DNA of 64,000 nt from Methylophaga sp. (GTDB lineage: Bacteria; Pseudomonadota; Gammaproteobacteria; Nitrosococcales; Methylophagaceae), in contig JASBUF010000051.1 in NCBI GenBank assembly GCA_030148085.1, positions 1 through 64,000 of the forward strand, written 5' to 3'. Both the position numbers and the translations under genes were made by a program. Under the pieces are notes generated by a model. That model was not told the DNA's origin. It worked only from the letters and a program-made list of their open reading frames with translations, and made no database searches. This document shows positions 1-6,925 of the stretch, in pieces (position 1 is the first letter of the stretch; every line of letters begins with the position of its first letter).

Positions 1-1
1 T

Positions 2-97
2 ATAAAAGAGGCACTTGAGAAGGTGAATCCAACGTTTAGCCTTGCTGACTGGCTACATCAAACAACCAGTGATGGTTTAGTTACTGGATTTTATTAG
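2..97 (+). CDS. C-terminal end of an HvfC/DUF2063-like protein (partial)
   Basis: An open frame enters from the left edge and ends in TAG at 95-97; the visible tail reads IKEALEKVNPTFSLADWLH and ends GLVTGFY. The stop overlaps the AGGAG ribosome site of the following DoxX gene, so the two are cotranscribed. DUF2063 (HvfC) putative DNA-binding proteins commonly precede DoxX genes in DUF692-DUF2063-DoxX operons and end in a short segment of this kind. The identity rests on the neighbour and the tail only; 31 residues are too few for certainty. Confidence 0.5.
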   Translation: MKEALEKVNPTFSLADWLHQTTSDGLVTGFY

Positions 98-108
98 GAG
101 AAAATACG

Positions 109-570
109 ATGACTTATTTCAATTTACGCATACCTTACGCAGAACCCCTTTCTCAGGCACGCTTACTCCTGGAGTCAATGTCACTCCTCGGTGCCAGGGT
201 CTATCTCTTTTGGGTGTTTTTTTTCGCGGGATTCAACAAACTCAAAGACTGGGAGTCTACTCTACTCCTCTTTGAGTACGAGTATATGGTGCCGTTTTTG
301 AGGCACGATATTGCTGCCTATCTGGGAACAGCTACAGAGGTGTTGCTGCCTGCTCTGTTATTGCTTGGTCTACTCACTCCACTGGCTGCCATTGGTTTGT
401 TTGTATTCAATATTGTAGCGGTTGTAAGTCTGGCTGAAATGGCCCCAGCCGCATTCTTGCTTCACGTTATTTGGGGTGGCCTTATTTTTAGTTTAATTGT
501 TTGGGGACCGGGCAAAGTTTCTGTCGACAGCTTTGTTTTCAATGCCAGTAAAACTGGCCAAGAGAGCTGA
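109..570 (+). CDS. DoxX family membrane protein
   Basis: A 153-residue protein with about four hydrophobic segments (roughly residues 28-45, 72-90, 93-112 and 118-135). The early FFAGFNKLKDW stretch fits the DoxX pattern of a G.xK motif after the first helix, and a glycine/proline-rich LLLGLLTPLAA loop follows. DoxX proteins are small inner-membrane proteins tied to thiol and redox balance or to DUF692/DUF2063 operons. AGGAG lies about 8 bases before the ATG and overlaps the upstream stop codon, which supports both the start and the operon. A clear terminator follows at 726-753. Substrate unknown. Confidence 0.85.
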   Translation: MTYFNLRIPYAEPLSQARLLLESMSLLGARVYLFWVFFFAGFNKLKDWESTLLLFEYEYMVPFLRHDIAAYLGTATEVLLPALLLLGLLTPLAAIGLFVFNIVAVVSLAEMAPAAFLLHVIWGGLIFSLIVWGPGKVSVDSFVFNASKTGQES

Positions 571-653
571 CTGGCTGGGGAAATAATTGTTCTTTTACAA
601 AACCCATTGACAGTGAAATGGCAATATATAACGATAAACCCATGAAAACCCAA

Positions 654-717
654 GTTAAGCACTCAATGCTACGAATTATCATCATTCCATAGGAATGGTG
701 GGAGAAATTGTGCTTAG
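654..717 (+). other. Imperfect stem-loop in the DoxX 3' region
   Basis: TAAGCAC (656-662) pairs with GTGCTTA (710-716), enclosing a second hairpin CATTCC-ATA-GGAATG (683-697). No reading frame here looks real; the two minus-strand ORFs of the track are shadows. It could be part of the doxX 3' UTR or the relic of a mobile element end. The arrangement is not that of an integron attC site, because the outer core sequences point the wrong way. Confidence 0.3.
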
Positions 718-725
718 CGTTTATT

Positions 726-753
726 AAACCCACCCTGAGAGGTGGGTTTTTTG
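726..753 (+). terminator. Rho-independent terminator after doxX
   Basis: AAACCCACC (726-734) and GGTGGGTTT (741-749) form a perfect nine-pair stem with a six-base loop, CTGAGA, followed by a T-run. This is a textbook intrinsic terminator for the DoxX operon. The A-run on the left may let it work in both directions. Confidence 0.85.
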
Positions 754-792
754 TTTCTGCCTTTTGGAAAACGGTGTATCCGGAGAGGCAGC

Positions 793-928
793 GTGAACAA
801 AATTGCAGTTTTTTGGAAAGCCTGGTAGTGGGAAATCCACCAAGAAGTCGTTATACATTATTCGTTCTGTTTCTGAGCTAAATCACTTTGTGGAACGAGA
901 TATTAAGAAGATTGAAGTCACAAGATAG
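793..928 (+). pseudogene. Decayed P-loop kinase (adenylate-kinase-like), internally deleted
   Basis: A GTG preceded by GGAGAGG begins VNKIAVF. After removing one T from the six-T run at about 810-815, the frame continues as GKPGSGKST, a perfect Walker A motif, and then jumps to a tail reading YIIRSVSELNHFVERDIKK before TAG at 926-928. Small bacterial adenylate-kinase-like proteins start MxKIAxFGKPGxGKST and end in a similar RS..ELN.F.ER.I tail. The first about 17 and last about 25 residues appear to have been joined with the catalytic middle removed. No ORF caller would report it because of the frameshift and size. The residue matches are seen; the family call is from memory. Confidence 0.6.
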
Positions 929-1049
929 AAAAAAGTTAGTTCAGGACGAATGGATAAATCATAACTACGTTCAGACATCCGGCACCGTGCATCTCCTCCT
1001 ATCATTTAATCACTGCATTAAGCAGTGCAATTAAATAGAGGAATTTATT

Positions 1050-1361
1050 ATGCACACGTATCAAAAATTAAATTATGTTGCTCTGACAATCTTACTGGGT
1101 GCTTCGGCATCAGCATCGGCGAAGTCATTTCCACAAGACTACCTGAACACAAATCAGAGTCTTGAAACTGTTCAATCTGTCGTAGCTGAGAGCAACAAAG
1201 CTTCAAGCGTCGCCAAGAAGTCACACTCGTCGCCGCACCACATTCATGAACTGAGCGTATACGGCAAAAAATCAGATACTGTAGAAATCAAAGGAAAGAC
1301 GATTGAGATGACCGATGCAAAATCGACATCAAACTTTCATTTGTTTGAGCAGTATTTATAA
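1050..1361 (+). CDS. Small secreted protein of unknown function
   Basis: A 103-residue product with a convincing signal peptide: a short charged start, the core YVALTILLGASASASA, and probable cleavage before KSFPQ. The mature part is about 75 residues, polar, with a SPHHIHEL patch and no cysteine. I do not recognise a family. AGAGGAA stands eight bases before the ATG and a strong terminator follows directly, so it is a single-gene unit. The terminators at 726 and 1370 isolate it from both neighbours. A metal-binding role is possible from the His cluster but unproven. Confidence 0.65.
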   Translation: MHTYQKLNYVALTILLGASASASAKSFPQDYLNTNQSLETVQSVVAESNKASSVAKKSHSSPHHIHELSVYGKKSDTVEIKGKTIEMTDAKSTSNFHLFEQYL

Positions 1362-1369
1362 GCTAGTAA

Positions 1370-1408
1370 TAGCCCACTGAGGTCTTTCCTCAGTGGGCTA
1401 TATTTTTT
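1370..1408 (+). terminator. Strong rho-independent terminator
   Basis: TAGCCCACTGAGG (1370-1382) pairs over 13 bases with CCTCAGTGGGCTA (1388-1400) around a five-base loop, TCTTT, and is followed by TATTTTTT. It ends the small secreted protein gene. The convergent LysR gene stops inside its T-run at 1407. Confidence 0.92.
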
Positions 1409-2306
1409 AGTTTAATGATGTCTGTGATCTTAGGTGATCGACCATCCAATCAATCAAGGTTTTCGTCCTGGCCGAAGAGTAACGCCCTTCCCTGTGAACG
1501 ATATGTACAGGCACAGGCTTGTGTTCATACTCACTGAGTATGATTTTTAATGATCCACGCTCCAGGCTATCTGCAACCTGGTATGAGAGTAATCGTGTAA
1601 TTCCCATATCAGCTAACACGGCCATTTCTGCGGAAAAGTTATCACTGACAGTCAAAAAGGGATCAACCCTGACACTAGTTGTTTTAGCACCATCCAAAAA
1701 CTTCAATTCATTAGTTGGACTCAGCCCTCTGGCCAGTATGATTTTGTGCTCTGACAGATCCTCGGGTCTTTTGGGGACGCCATACTCCTTGAGGTAGTTA
1801 GTTGAAGCACAAAATACCCGCCTGACCGCGCCGACTTTAATCGCTTTGTAGGTTGAGTCCTGTAATTCGCCAATTCTCACCGCAACATCAATGCCCTCCT
1901 CCAGCATGTTCACTACCCTATCCACAAAAAGGGCATCTACCTGCATTTCTGGATAGTGCTTCAGGTAATCGATAATGCCGTCCATGACGTAGAGTCGGCC
2001 AAATAATACTGAGGCTGTGATTTTGACAAGCCCACGAGGTACGGCGTTTTTTCCTCTTACGGCATCTTCCGCCTCTTCTGACAACGCGACGATGTGTTTG
2101 GCATCCTTGTAGTAGCGTTGCCCTGCTTCGGTAATTTGAAGGTGCCTGGTTGTGCGTTGGAGCAGTTTTACTCCTATACGAGTTTCCAACTCAGAAATAG
2201 CCCGGCTCACCGCTGGAGGGCTGAGCCTTAGTTTACGTGCTGCACTAGCGAAACCCTCATTTTCAACTACGGCAACGTATACGGCCATCAAGTGTAATCG
2301 GTCCAT
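1407..2306 (-). CDS. LysR family transcriptional regulator
   Basis: A 299-residue LysR protein: N-terminal winged helix-turn-helix (about 1-60, with FASAARKLRLSPPAVSRAI) and a C-terminal periplasmic-binding-like effector domain (about 90-290). Its features place it in the broad CrgA/AaeR-like group that often controls small detoxification genes. It is divergent from the AhpD-like gene with about 120 bases between starts, the usual LysR layout, so it probably regulates the 2429-4776 redox set and itself. The intergenic dyad TATTATTGATAATA (2357-2370) is a candidate binding site. The inducer cannot be read from sequence. Confidence 0.92.
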   Translation of the reverse strand: MDRLHLMAVYVAVVENEGFASAARKLRLSPPAVSRAISELETRIGVKLLQRTTRHLQITEAGQRYYKDAKHIVALSEEAEDAVRGKNAVPRGLVKITASVLFGRLYVMDGIIDYLKHYPEMQVDALFVDRVVNMLEEGIDVAVRIGELQDSTYKAIKVGAVRRVFCASTNYLKEYGVPKRPEDLSEHKIILARGLSPTNELKFLDGAKTTSVRVDPFLTVSDNFSAEMAVLADMGITRLLSYQVADSLERGSLKIILSEYEHKPVPVHIVHREGRYSSARTKTLIDWMVDHLRSQTSLN

Positions 2307-2356
2307 TGATTATTCCATTTATAGAAATAGTTTATTAGCCATTTATCGTATTATTT

Positions 2357-2370
2357 TATTATTGATAATA
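2357..2370. promoter_or_regulatory. Candidate LysR operator between divergent genes
   Basis: TATTATTGATAATA is a near-perfect AT-rich dyad in the 122-base space between the LysR start (2306) and the AhpD-like start (2429). LysR proteins bind T-N11-A dyads in such divergent promoters. No footprint evidence exists here; position and symmetry are the only support. Confidence 0.4.
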
Positions 2371-2428
2371 CTCAATAATGTTCTCACTGGATACTTAATG
2401 CCAGTTTCTAATCACAGGAGAACAAGAC

Positions 2429-2974
2429 ATGAGCAGAATCTTAACCGTAACAGACGATGTTGCTAACAACGAACAGGCCGAACTGTTTGCAGCTATCAAA
2501 TCAAACTTGGGTATTGTGCCCAACTTCCTCAGAGTTTTTGCAAACTCGCCAGATGCGCTAAAGGCATTTCTGGGCTTTCACCATATTGCTGGTAATGGCT
2601 CACTGGATGCTGCCACTCGTGAGCGAATTGCATTAACACTGGCTCAGCGAAATGAATGTGCGTACTGCTTGTCAGCACACACGGCGATTGGTCGTAAGAC
2701 TGGCCTCAATACAGATGAAATCAACAGTAACCGTAATGGTGACAGCCAGGATGCAAAGGCAGCCGTTGCTGTTAAATTTGCACGATCGCTGGTTGAACAT
2801 CTTGGTGATGTGACGACAGCAGAGGTTCAAGAGTTGCGTGATGCTGGTTTCAGTGATGCTGATATTGTGGAAATCATTACTCACACTGGGATCAATCTAC
2901 TCACCAATATTCTGAGCAAAGCCAGTCGTGTAGAGATTGACTTTCCTAGAGTTGAATTGAATCAGGCTGCATAA
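2429..2974 (+). CDS. Carboxymuconolactone decarboxylase / AhpD-like peroxidase
   Basis: A 181-residue all-alpha protein with the AhpD-type redox centre CAYC followed by SAH (residues about 79-86). This is the CxxC...H pattern of alkylhydroperoxidase-like carboxymuconolactone decarboxylase family members; the length is typical. Proteins of this kind reduce peroxides through the two cysteines. CAGGAG lies ten bases before the ATG. It heads a same-strand run of four small redox genes (PNPOx-like, GST, NTF2-like) facing the LysR regulator, which suggests an electrophile or peroxide response. The physiological substrate is not evident. Confidence 0.88.
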   Translation: MSRILTVTDDVANNEQAELFAAIKSNLGIVPNFLRVFANSPDALKAFLGFHHIAGNGSLDAATRERIALTLAQRNECAYCLSAHTAIGRKTGLNTDEINSNRNGDSQDAKAAVAVKFARSLVEHLGDVTTAEVQELRDAGFSDADIVEIITHTGINLLTNILSKASRVEIDFPRVELNQAA

Positions 2975-2982
2975 AACGACAA

Positions 2983-3007
2983 AATGCCCGGCTACCCGTC
3001 GGGCATT
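2983..3007 (+). other. Intercistronic hairpin between ahpD-like and PNPOx-like genes
   Basis: AATGCCCG (2983-2990) pairs with CGGGCATT (3000-3007) around a nine-base loop. Only a weak T-stretch follows, so it may attenuate or protect mRNA rather than end transcription fully. The long form of the next ORF would start inside this stem, which argues for the downstream start at 3026. Confidence 0.55.
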
Positions 3008-3025
3008 CCTCTTGAGGATAAAACT

Positions 3026-3679
3026 ATGGCCAGAGCATTTGCAAAAATCGGCTTCACACCGAATGTAAAACAAATACAGACGGAAATGGGAAGTAGAAAC
3101 AGCTACCAGTCACTTGAGCATGGAGAGATAGTGCCATCACTGATTGATGATAAGGCCAAACAGTTTATTGAACAGCGAGATAGTTTTTACATGGCTACAA
3201 CAAATGAAGACGGCTGGCCATATATACAGCACCGTGGTGGACCTAAAGGCTTTCTCAAAGTATTAGGTAACAATATGCTCGGTTTTGCTGATTTCAGTGG
3301 CAATCGTCAATATCTCACTGTCGGCAACTTGCTAGGTAATGACAGGGTTTGCCTATTTTTAATGAGTTATGGCGAGCGTCGAAGACTCAAAATTTGGGGT
3401 CGGGTGAAAGTCATCAAAGAAGAGGATGATCCTGCACAAATTGCACGACTTGAAGTATCTGACTTTCGTGCCCCCGTTGAGCGAGGTATGGTCATCACTA
3501 TAGAAGCTATGGACTGGAACTGCTCTAAATACATCACGCCTCGTTATACTCGAGATGAATTAGACAAGCAGCTTGCAGAATTTAAAAAAGCAGAGCAGCA
3601 CTCTGAGTCTATGGCATACCAAAATGCTGAGACTCATAAGTCATCTAAAAATACCGAAAATATATTCGCGAGAGATTAA
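3026..3679 (+). CDS. Pyridoxamine 5'-phosphate oxidase family (FMN-binding split barrel) protein
   Basis: 217 residues from the ATG at 3026. I prefer this start to 2984 because TGAGGA sits eight bases before it and the upstream codons lie in a hairpin. The central part (about 55-175) has the split-barrel pattern, including SFYMATTNEDGWPYIQHRGG and GFADFSGNRQY, as in PNPOx-like flavin proteins of about 200-220 residues. The family binds FMN or F420 and reduces small molecules; this branch is uncharacterised and often stands with GST or AhpD genes. Five bases separate it from the GST gene. A redox or detoxification role is inferred. Confidence 0.85.
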   Translation: MARAFAKIGFTPNVKQIQTEMGSRNSYQSLEHGEIVPSLIDDKAKQFIEQRDSFYMATTNEDGWPYIQHRGGPKGFLKVLGNNMLGFADFSGNRQYLTVGNLLGNDRVCLFLMSYGERRRLKIWGRVKVIKEEDDPAQIARLEVSDFRAPVERGMVITIEAMDWNCSKYITPRYTRDELDKQLAEFKKAEQHSESMAYQNAETHKSSKNTENIFARD

Positions 3680-3684
3680 CCCTC

Positions 3685-4284
3685 ATGATCTTATATAACA
3701 TCGCTTTATCAGGTAACTGCCATAAAGTCCGACTAATGTTGAGTTTTTTGGGCATTGAGTTTGAGATACATGATCTGGATTTAGGTACCTCCGAGCAATC
3801 CAGTGATGCTTATTTAAAGCTTAACCCCTTTGGACAAGCGCCTGTCCTTGATGACAATGGCACGGTAATCAGAGACAGTCAGGCGATACTGGTTTATCTG
3901 GCAACGAAATTCGGTGACAAAAAATGGTGGCCTGAGTCATCTGATGAGTTAGCTGAAATCATCTCGTGGTTATCCACGGCAGCCAATGAAATTCAAAACG
4001 GACCTGCACGGCTTCGGGTGCATTATAAATTCGGCCGTCCAATAGATTTCAAACAGGCCACAGATATCAGTAATAAAGTCCTCAGAATTATAGATACACA
4101 CCTTTCACAGCGAATATGGCTGGTAGGCAATAAACCCACTATCGCTGACATAGCTATATATCCCTACCTTGCTCTTGCTCACGAAGGTCATCTTGATATC
4201 AGCTCGTATGAACATATTCAGACCTGGAAGACAAGGTTTGAATCCCTACCTAATTACCTCGCGATGCCTGGATTTTCTGAATAA
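3685..4284 (+). CDS. Glutathione S-transferase
   Basis: A 199-residue cytosolic GST. The thioredoxin-like N-terminal domain (about 1-78) has SGNCHKVRLML at the catalytic helix and the cis-proline turn GQAPVL followed by the glutathione gamma-glutamyl site DSQAI. The C-terminal helical domain (about 88-195) includes the N-capping motif region PTIADIAIYPY. GSTs conjugate glutathione to electrophiles. The gene follows the PNPOx-like gene by five bases and precedes the NTF2-like gene by 18, so one transcript is likely. The serine/cysteine at the helix start resembles beta or theta-like bacterial classes, but class assignment is tentative. Confidence 0.92.
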   Translation: MILYNIALSGNCHKVRLMLSFLGIEFEIHDLDLGTSEQSSDAYLKLNPFGQAPVLDDNGTVIRDSQAILVYLATKFGDKKWWPESSDELAEIISWLSTAANEIQNGPARLRVHYKFGRPIDFKQATDISNKVLRIIDTHLSQRIWLVGNKPTIADIAIYPYLALAHEGHLDISSYEHIQTWKTRFESLPNYLAMPGFSE

Positions 4285-4302
4285 CACTAAATGGAGTAAA
4301 CA

Positions 4303-4776
4303 ATGACAACCGAAACTAAACCACCTCTTCCCCCTTTCAATGAAGCCTCAGCGACTCAGAAGGTCAGACTCGCTGAGGATGCATGGAATAGTCGCGACCC
4401 TGAGCGTGTATCGCAAGTATATACAGAGGACACGACCTGGCGAAATCGAGCAGAATTTCCCAGGGGCCGTGAGGAAGTTAAAGCCTTCCTGAAGAGTAAA
4501 TGGACTAGAGAGCTTGATTATCGATTAATCAAAGAACTATGGGCTTTTGAACAGAACCGCATAGCAGTTCGTTTTGCTTATGAATGGCATGATGATAGCG
4601 GTAACTGGTATCGCTCTTATGGTAATGAAAACTGGGAATTTAATGTGGATGGTCTTATGCAGCGACGTTTTGCCTGTATTAATGACTTACCTATCAAGGA
4701 GTCAGAACGCTTATTTCACTGGCCTCTTGGAAGAAGACCGGATCATCACCCAAGTCTAAGCGATTTAAACCTGTAA
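4303..4776 (+). CDS. NTF2-like protein, DUF1348 family
   Basis: 157 residues with the SnoaL/NTF2 cone-fold pattern: the helix [20 protein letters not shown], an [12 protein letters not shown] helix, then the strand-rich [22 protein letters not shown]1348 proteins of about 150-160 residues match this layout closely, including the histidine-rich tail RRPDHHPSL. Function in the family is unknown; NTF2-like pockets bind small hydrophobic ligands. TGGAG precedes the ATG. It is the last gene of the LysR-facing redox set, and the next gene is convergent. Confidence 0.88.
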   Translation: MTTETKPPLPPFNEASATQKVRLAEDAWNSRDPERVSQVYTEDTTWRNRAEFPRGREEVKAFLKSKWTRELDYRLIKELWAFEQNRIAVRFAYEWHDDSGNWYRSYGNENWEFNVDGLMQRRFACINDLPIKESERLFHWPLGRRPDHHPSLSDLNL

Positions 4777-4825
4777 GTGATTAGCCGAACTCTGGAAAAG
4801 GACTTCCAGGGCCTAAGTCTGTGAT

Positions 4826-5308
4826 TTAGAGAAGATCGACTTCACATCTGCTGATGAATGCTGACCAGGTTTCATTAGGCTCCCAATCAGGAAAAAGATA
4901 ACTCTCTGCTTCTTCTTTCGTTTTATTATTAGTGAGGCGGTTGTACAGGTACAGAAAGGCAGATGCTCTATAGTTCAGAGCACAATGAACCCATACTTTC
5001 TCTCCTGAAAAGGCATCCATAGCTCTTGAAAATGCCATCAAATGTGACAACTCCGGTGAATCAAATGGCACAGGGATATGAATGTAGTTCATTCCCATAG
5101 AAGAAACCAGATAGCCTTCATCTTCTAGAGCACTTTTGGAATCAGGCATGGATAAGTTTATGACTACTTGGAAACCTTGTTTTGCTATGAGCTTGAAGTC
5201 TTCTCTAAGCGGCTGTCCAGAGCTTGATAGCCTTGGTGATATTTCTAGATAGTTTTTGACTTTCATATCATCAGCACCAGAAGTCTGTAACAAAAATAAA
5301 ACTACCAC
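4826..5308 (-). CDS. Protein tyrosine phosphatase-like protein, CX4R variant, probably frameshifted signal peptide
   Basis: A 160-residue ORF starting at a GTG. It holds the DSP/PTP-like fold with a P-loop VHCALNYRAS. Only four residues separate Cys and Arg, against five in the classical HCX5R loop; a bacterial group with HCALNxRxSAF shares this variant. An upstream ATG at 5337 begins MKRTLKLSRL, one base out of frame with VVVLFLLQTSGADD of the ORF. Joining them gives a complete signal peptide, so a one-base deletion or sequence error near 5308 probably broke the start. Translation may now begin at the internal ATG of MKVKNYLEIS. A periplasmic phosphatase role is inferred. Confidence 0.75.
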   Translation of the reverse strand: MVVLFLLQTSGADDMKVKNYLEISPRLSSSGQPLREDFKLIAKQGFQVVINLSMPDSKSALEDEGYLVSSMGMNYIHIPVPFDSPELSHLMAFSRAMDAFSGEKVWVHCALNYRASAFLYLYNRLTNNKTKEEAESYLFPDWEPNETWSAFISRCEVDLL

Positions 5309-5469
5309 AACCTACTTAACTTAAGTGTACGTTTCATAGTTGTATACCCAAAGTACTACAACAATACGAATGCTTGTAAAGTGATGACACCTGTCTATCT
5401 TGATCGTATTTTCAGGTTGCTTGGCGAAACTAACATGAAACTAATAAAAGACCTGAGAAGGAAATAACT

Positions 5470-6327
5470 GTGAACTTGGCACGTCTTAGTCTGTTAACAA
5501 GCTTGGCAATGCTAGCGTTCGCCAGCAACTCCTTATTGTGTCGCCTAGCGCTTCATGAAACAAATATTGATGCAGCGAGCTTTACTTCGCTACGTCTAAT
5601 CAGTGGTGCACTCGTTTTATGGCTACTGTTGTCACTGCGAGGTTACTCAGGAAATCACCAAGGCAACTGGCTTTCTGCCCTAGCCCTTTTTGCCTATGCT
5701 GCACTGTTCTCATACGCCTATTTGGATCTGGCTGCTGGCACCGGTGCACTGATTCTGTTTGGTGCGGTTCAGGTATCAATGATTGGATATGGCGTCTGCA
5801 AAGGGGAACAACTCTCCTTTATACAGTGGATAGGATTAGGGGTGGCATTAACAGGTCTGATCGGACTCGTATTACCCGGCATCACAGCACCGCCATTGCT
5901 GGCAGCCATAATGATGGCTGGGGCAGGGATTGCCTGGGGTGTCTATTCCATTCGCGGTATGAGGAAAGCCAATCCTGCACTAGCCAGCCTTGGCAACTTC
6001 CTAATGACAATACCCTTATCGCTGGCCTTGGCTCTTTTGGCAGCCATAAGTCATGGACTAAATTTAGACCCAGCCGGGATTGGGCTCGCTTTGGCCTCTG
6101 GCAGTCTGGCATCAGCTGTTGGCTATCTGATCTGGTATTCGGTTTTGCCAGAATTAACTACGATGAACGCGGCGACGATTCAGCTCAGCGTACCGGTAAT
6201 CACAGCCATCGGCGGGGTTCTACTGCTCTCCGAACCGTTGAGTCTACGTCTGGTGCTGGCCTCAATGGCCATTCTAGGAGGCATCGCCGTTGTTATTCGA
6301 CAGCGAAACTCTTGTGAAATGCACTGA
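5470..6327 (+). CDS. EamA/DMT family membrane transporter
   Basis: 285 residues with ten hydrophobic helices arranged as two EamA repeats (about 8-130 and 140-278), the usual length for RhaT/YdcZ-type drug/metabolite exporters. The first helix LAFASNSLLCRLAL and the paired PLSLRLVLASMAILGGIAV end are typical. GAGAAGGAA stands before the GTG start at 5470. It is transcribed alone; both flanking genes run the other way. Family members export amino acids, nucleosides or drugs, and the substrate cannot be told here. Confidence 0.9.
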   Translation: MNLARLSLLTSLAMLAFASNSLLCRLALHETNIDAASFTSLRLISGALVLWLLLSLRGYSGNHQGNWLSALALFAYAALFSYAYLDLAAGTGALILFGAVQVSMIGYGVCKGEQLSFIQWIGLGVALTGLIGLVLPGITAPPLLAAIMMAGAGIAWGVYSIRGMRKANPALASLGNFLMTIPLSLALALLAAISHGLNLDPAGIGLALASGSLASAVGYLIWYSVLPELTTMNAATIQLSVPVITAIGGVLLLSEPLSLRLVLASMAILGGIAVVIRQRNSCEMH

Positions 6328-6397
6328 AGAGGTAGCAGGCTTCACAACCGACATCAAAGCTGGCGAGTGCAACAAATGGGAGCAATGTTCAATGTGC

Positions 6398-6808
6398 TTA
6401 TTCTGGCGGGTATTCATCATATTGCAACACACCATCAGGAATGACTTCCCAACTGGCTTTGGAGCCAACAAAAATGTGGCGACCAATTTCAATTTCTGGG
6501 TCATCGTTTAGACAGCCCAAAGTAACACCGTGAACTTCATTTTGATGAATACCACATAAAGTTGACCCACACAGGCTACAAAACTGAAACCCATACCCAT
6601 GCTCGCCTATATATGTCGAGAGATGTTCAATGCCACTGAGCCATTTAAATTCTGAGGGATTTACTAATGCATAGGCGGAGGCTTGAGAACTAAAAGCTTT
6701 TCTACAGCGAGAACAGTGGCATGATCTAGCGTCTCGCACTACCCCATTTATCTCGTACTTAACTTTACCGCAAAAACATTCGCCCGTTAGTTTCACATAA
6801 TTCTCCAT
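6398..6808 (-). CDS. GFA/CENP-V family zinc-binding protein
   Basis: 136 residues with the zinc-ligand pattern of glutathione-dependent formaldehyde-activating (GFA) proteins: CFCGKVKYEI near the start, CHCSRCRKAF at about 31-40 and a CSLCGSTLCG site near 77-86. GFA proteins bind two zinc ions; Gfa was proposed to speed formation of S-hydroxymethylglutathione, but most members have unknown substrates. In a methylotroph formaldehyde handling would fit, which is only inference. It runs in the same direction as the beta-lactamase gene upstream, about 115 bases away across a GC-rich palindrome. Confidence 0.9.
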   Translation of the reverse strand: MENYVKLTGECFCGKVKYEINGVVRDARSCHCSRCRKAFSSQASAYALVNPSEFKWLSGIEHLSTYIGEHGYGFQFCSLCGSTLCGIHQNEVHGVTLGCLNDDPEIEIGRHIFVGSKASWEVIPDGVLQYDEYPPE

Positions 6809-6864
6809 GATATTTGACGTTTTAGTGAGAGGCAGCCGAAGCGAAACGTAGGTTATCCCGCGGA

Positions 6865-6921
6865 GGCCGCGCTTTTGGCGGCCGGCGTGAACTTCAACAA
6901 CATGCTTGGCCCAAGCTAACC
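6865..6921. other. GC-rich palindromic patch between GFA and beta-lactamase genes
   Basis: GGCCGC (6865-6870) and GCGGCC (6878-6883) form a tight hairpin, and GCTTGG-C-CCAAGC follows at 6904-6916. The block is far richer in GC than its surroundings. On the minus strand it lies just downstream of the beta-lactamase stop codon, where a terminator or a cassette recombination site would sit. It lacks a T-run and I could not fit clean RYYYAAC/GTTRRRY core sites, so neither reading is secure. Confidence 0.35.
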
Positions 6922-6925
6922 TTGC

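Noticed and set aside
654-717. attC recombination site after doxX
   Set aside because: The arms begin GTTAAGC and end GCTTAGC, the reverse of RYYYAAC...GTTRRRY, and no integrase is in the window.
2984-3025. Upstream start for the PNPOx-like protein
   Set aside because: The extra 14 codons lie in a hairpin, have no ribosome site and are not part of the conserved fold.
4792-4809. Terminator CTGGAA/TTCCAG after the DUF1348 gene
   Set aside because: The stem is only six pairs and no T-run follows on either strand.
5619-6317. 232-residue plus-strand ORF inside the EamA gene
   Set aside because: Out-of-frame shadow of the EamA transporter; its sequence is rich in Trp, Arg and Ser and has no domain pattern.
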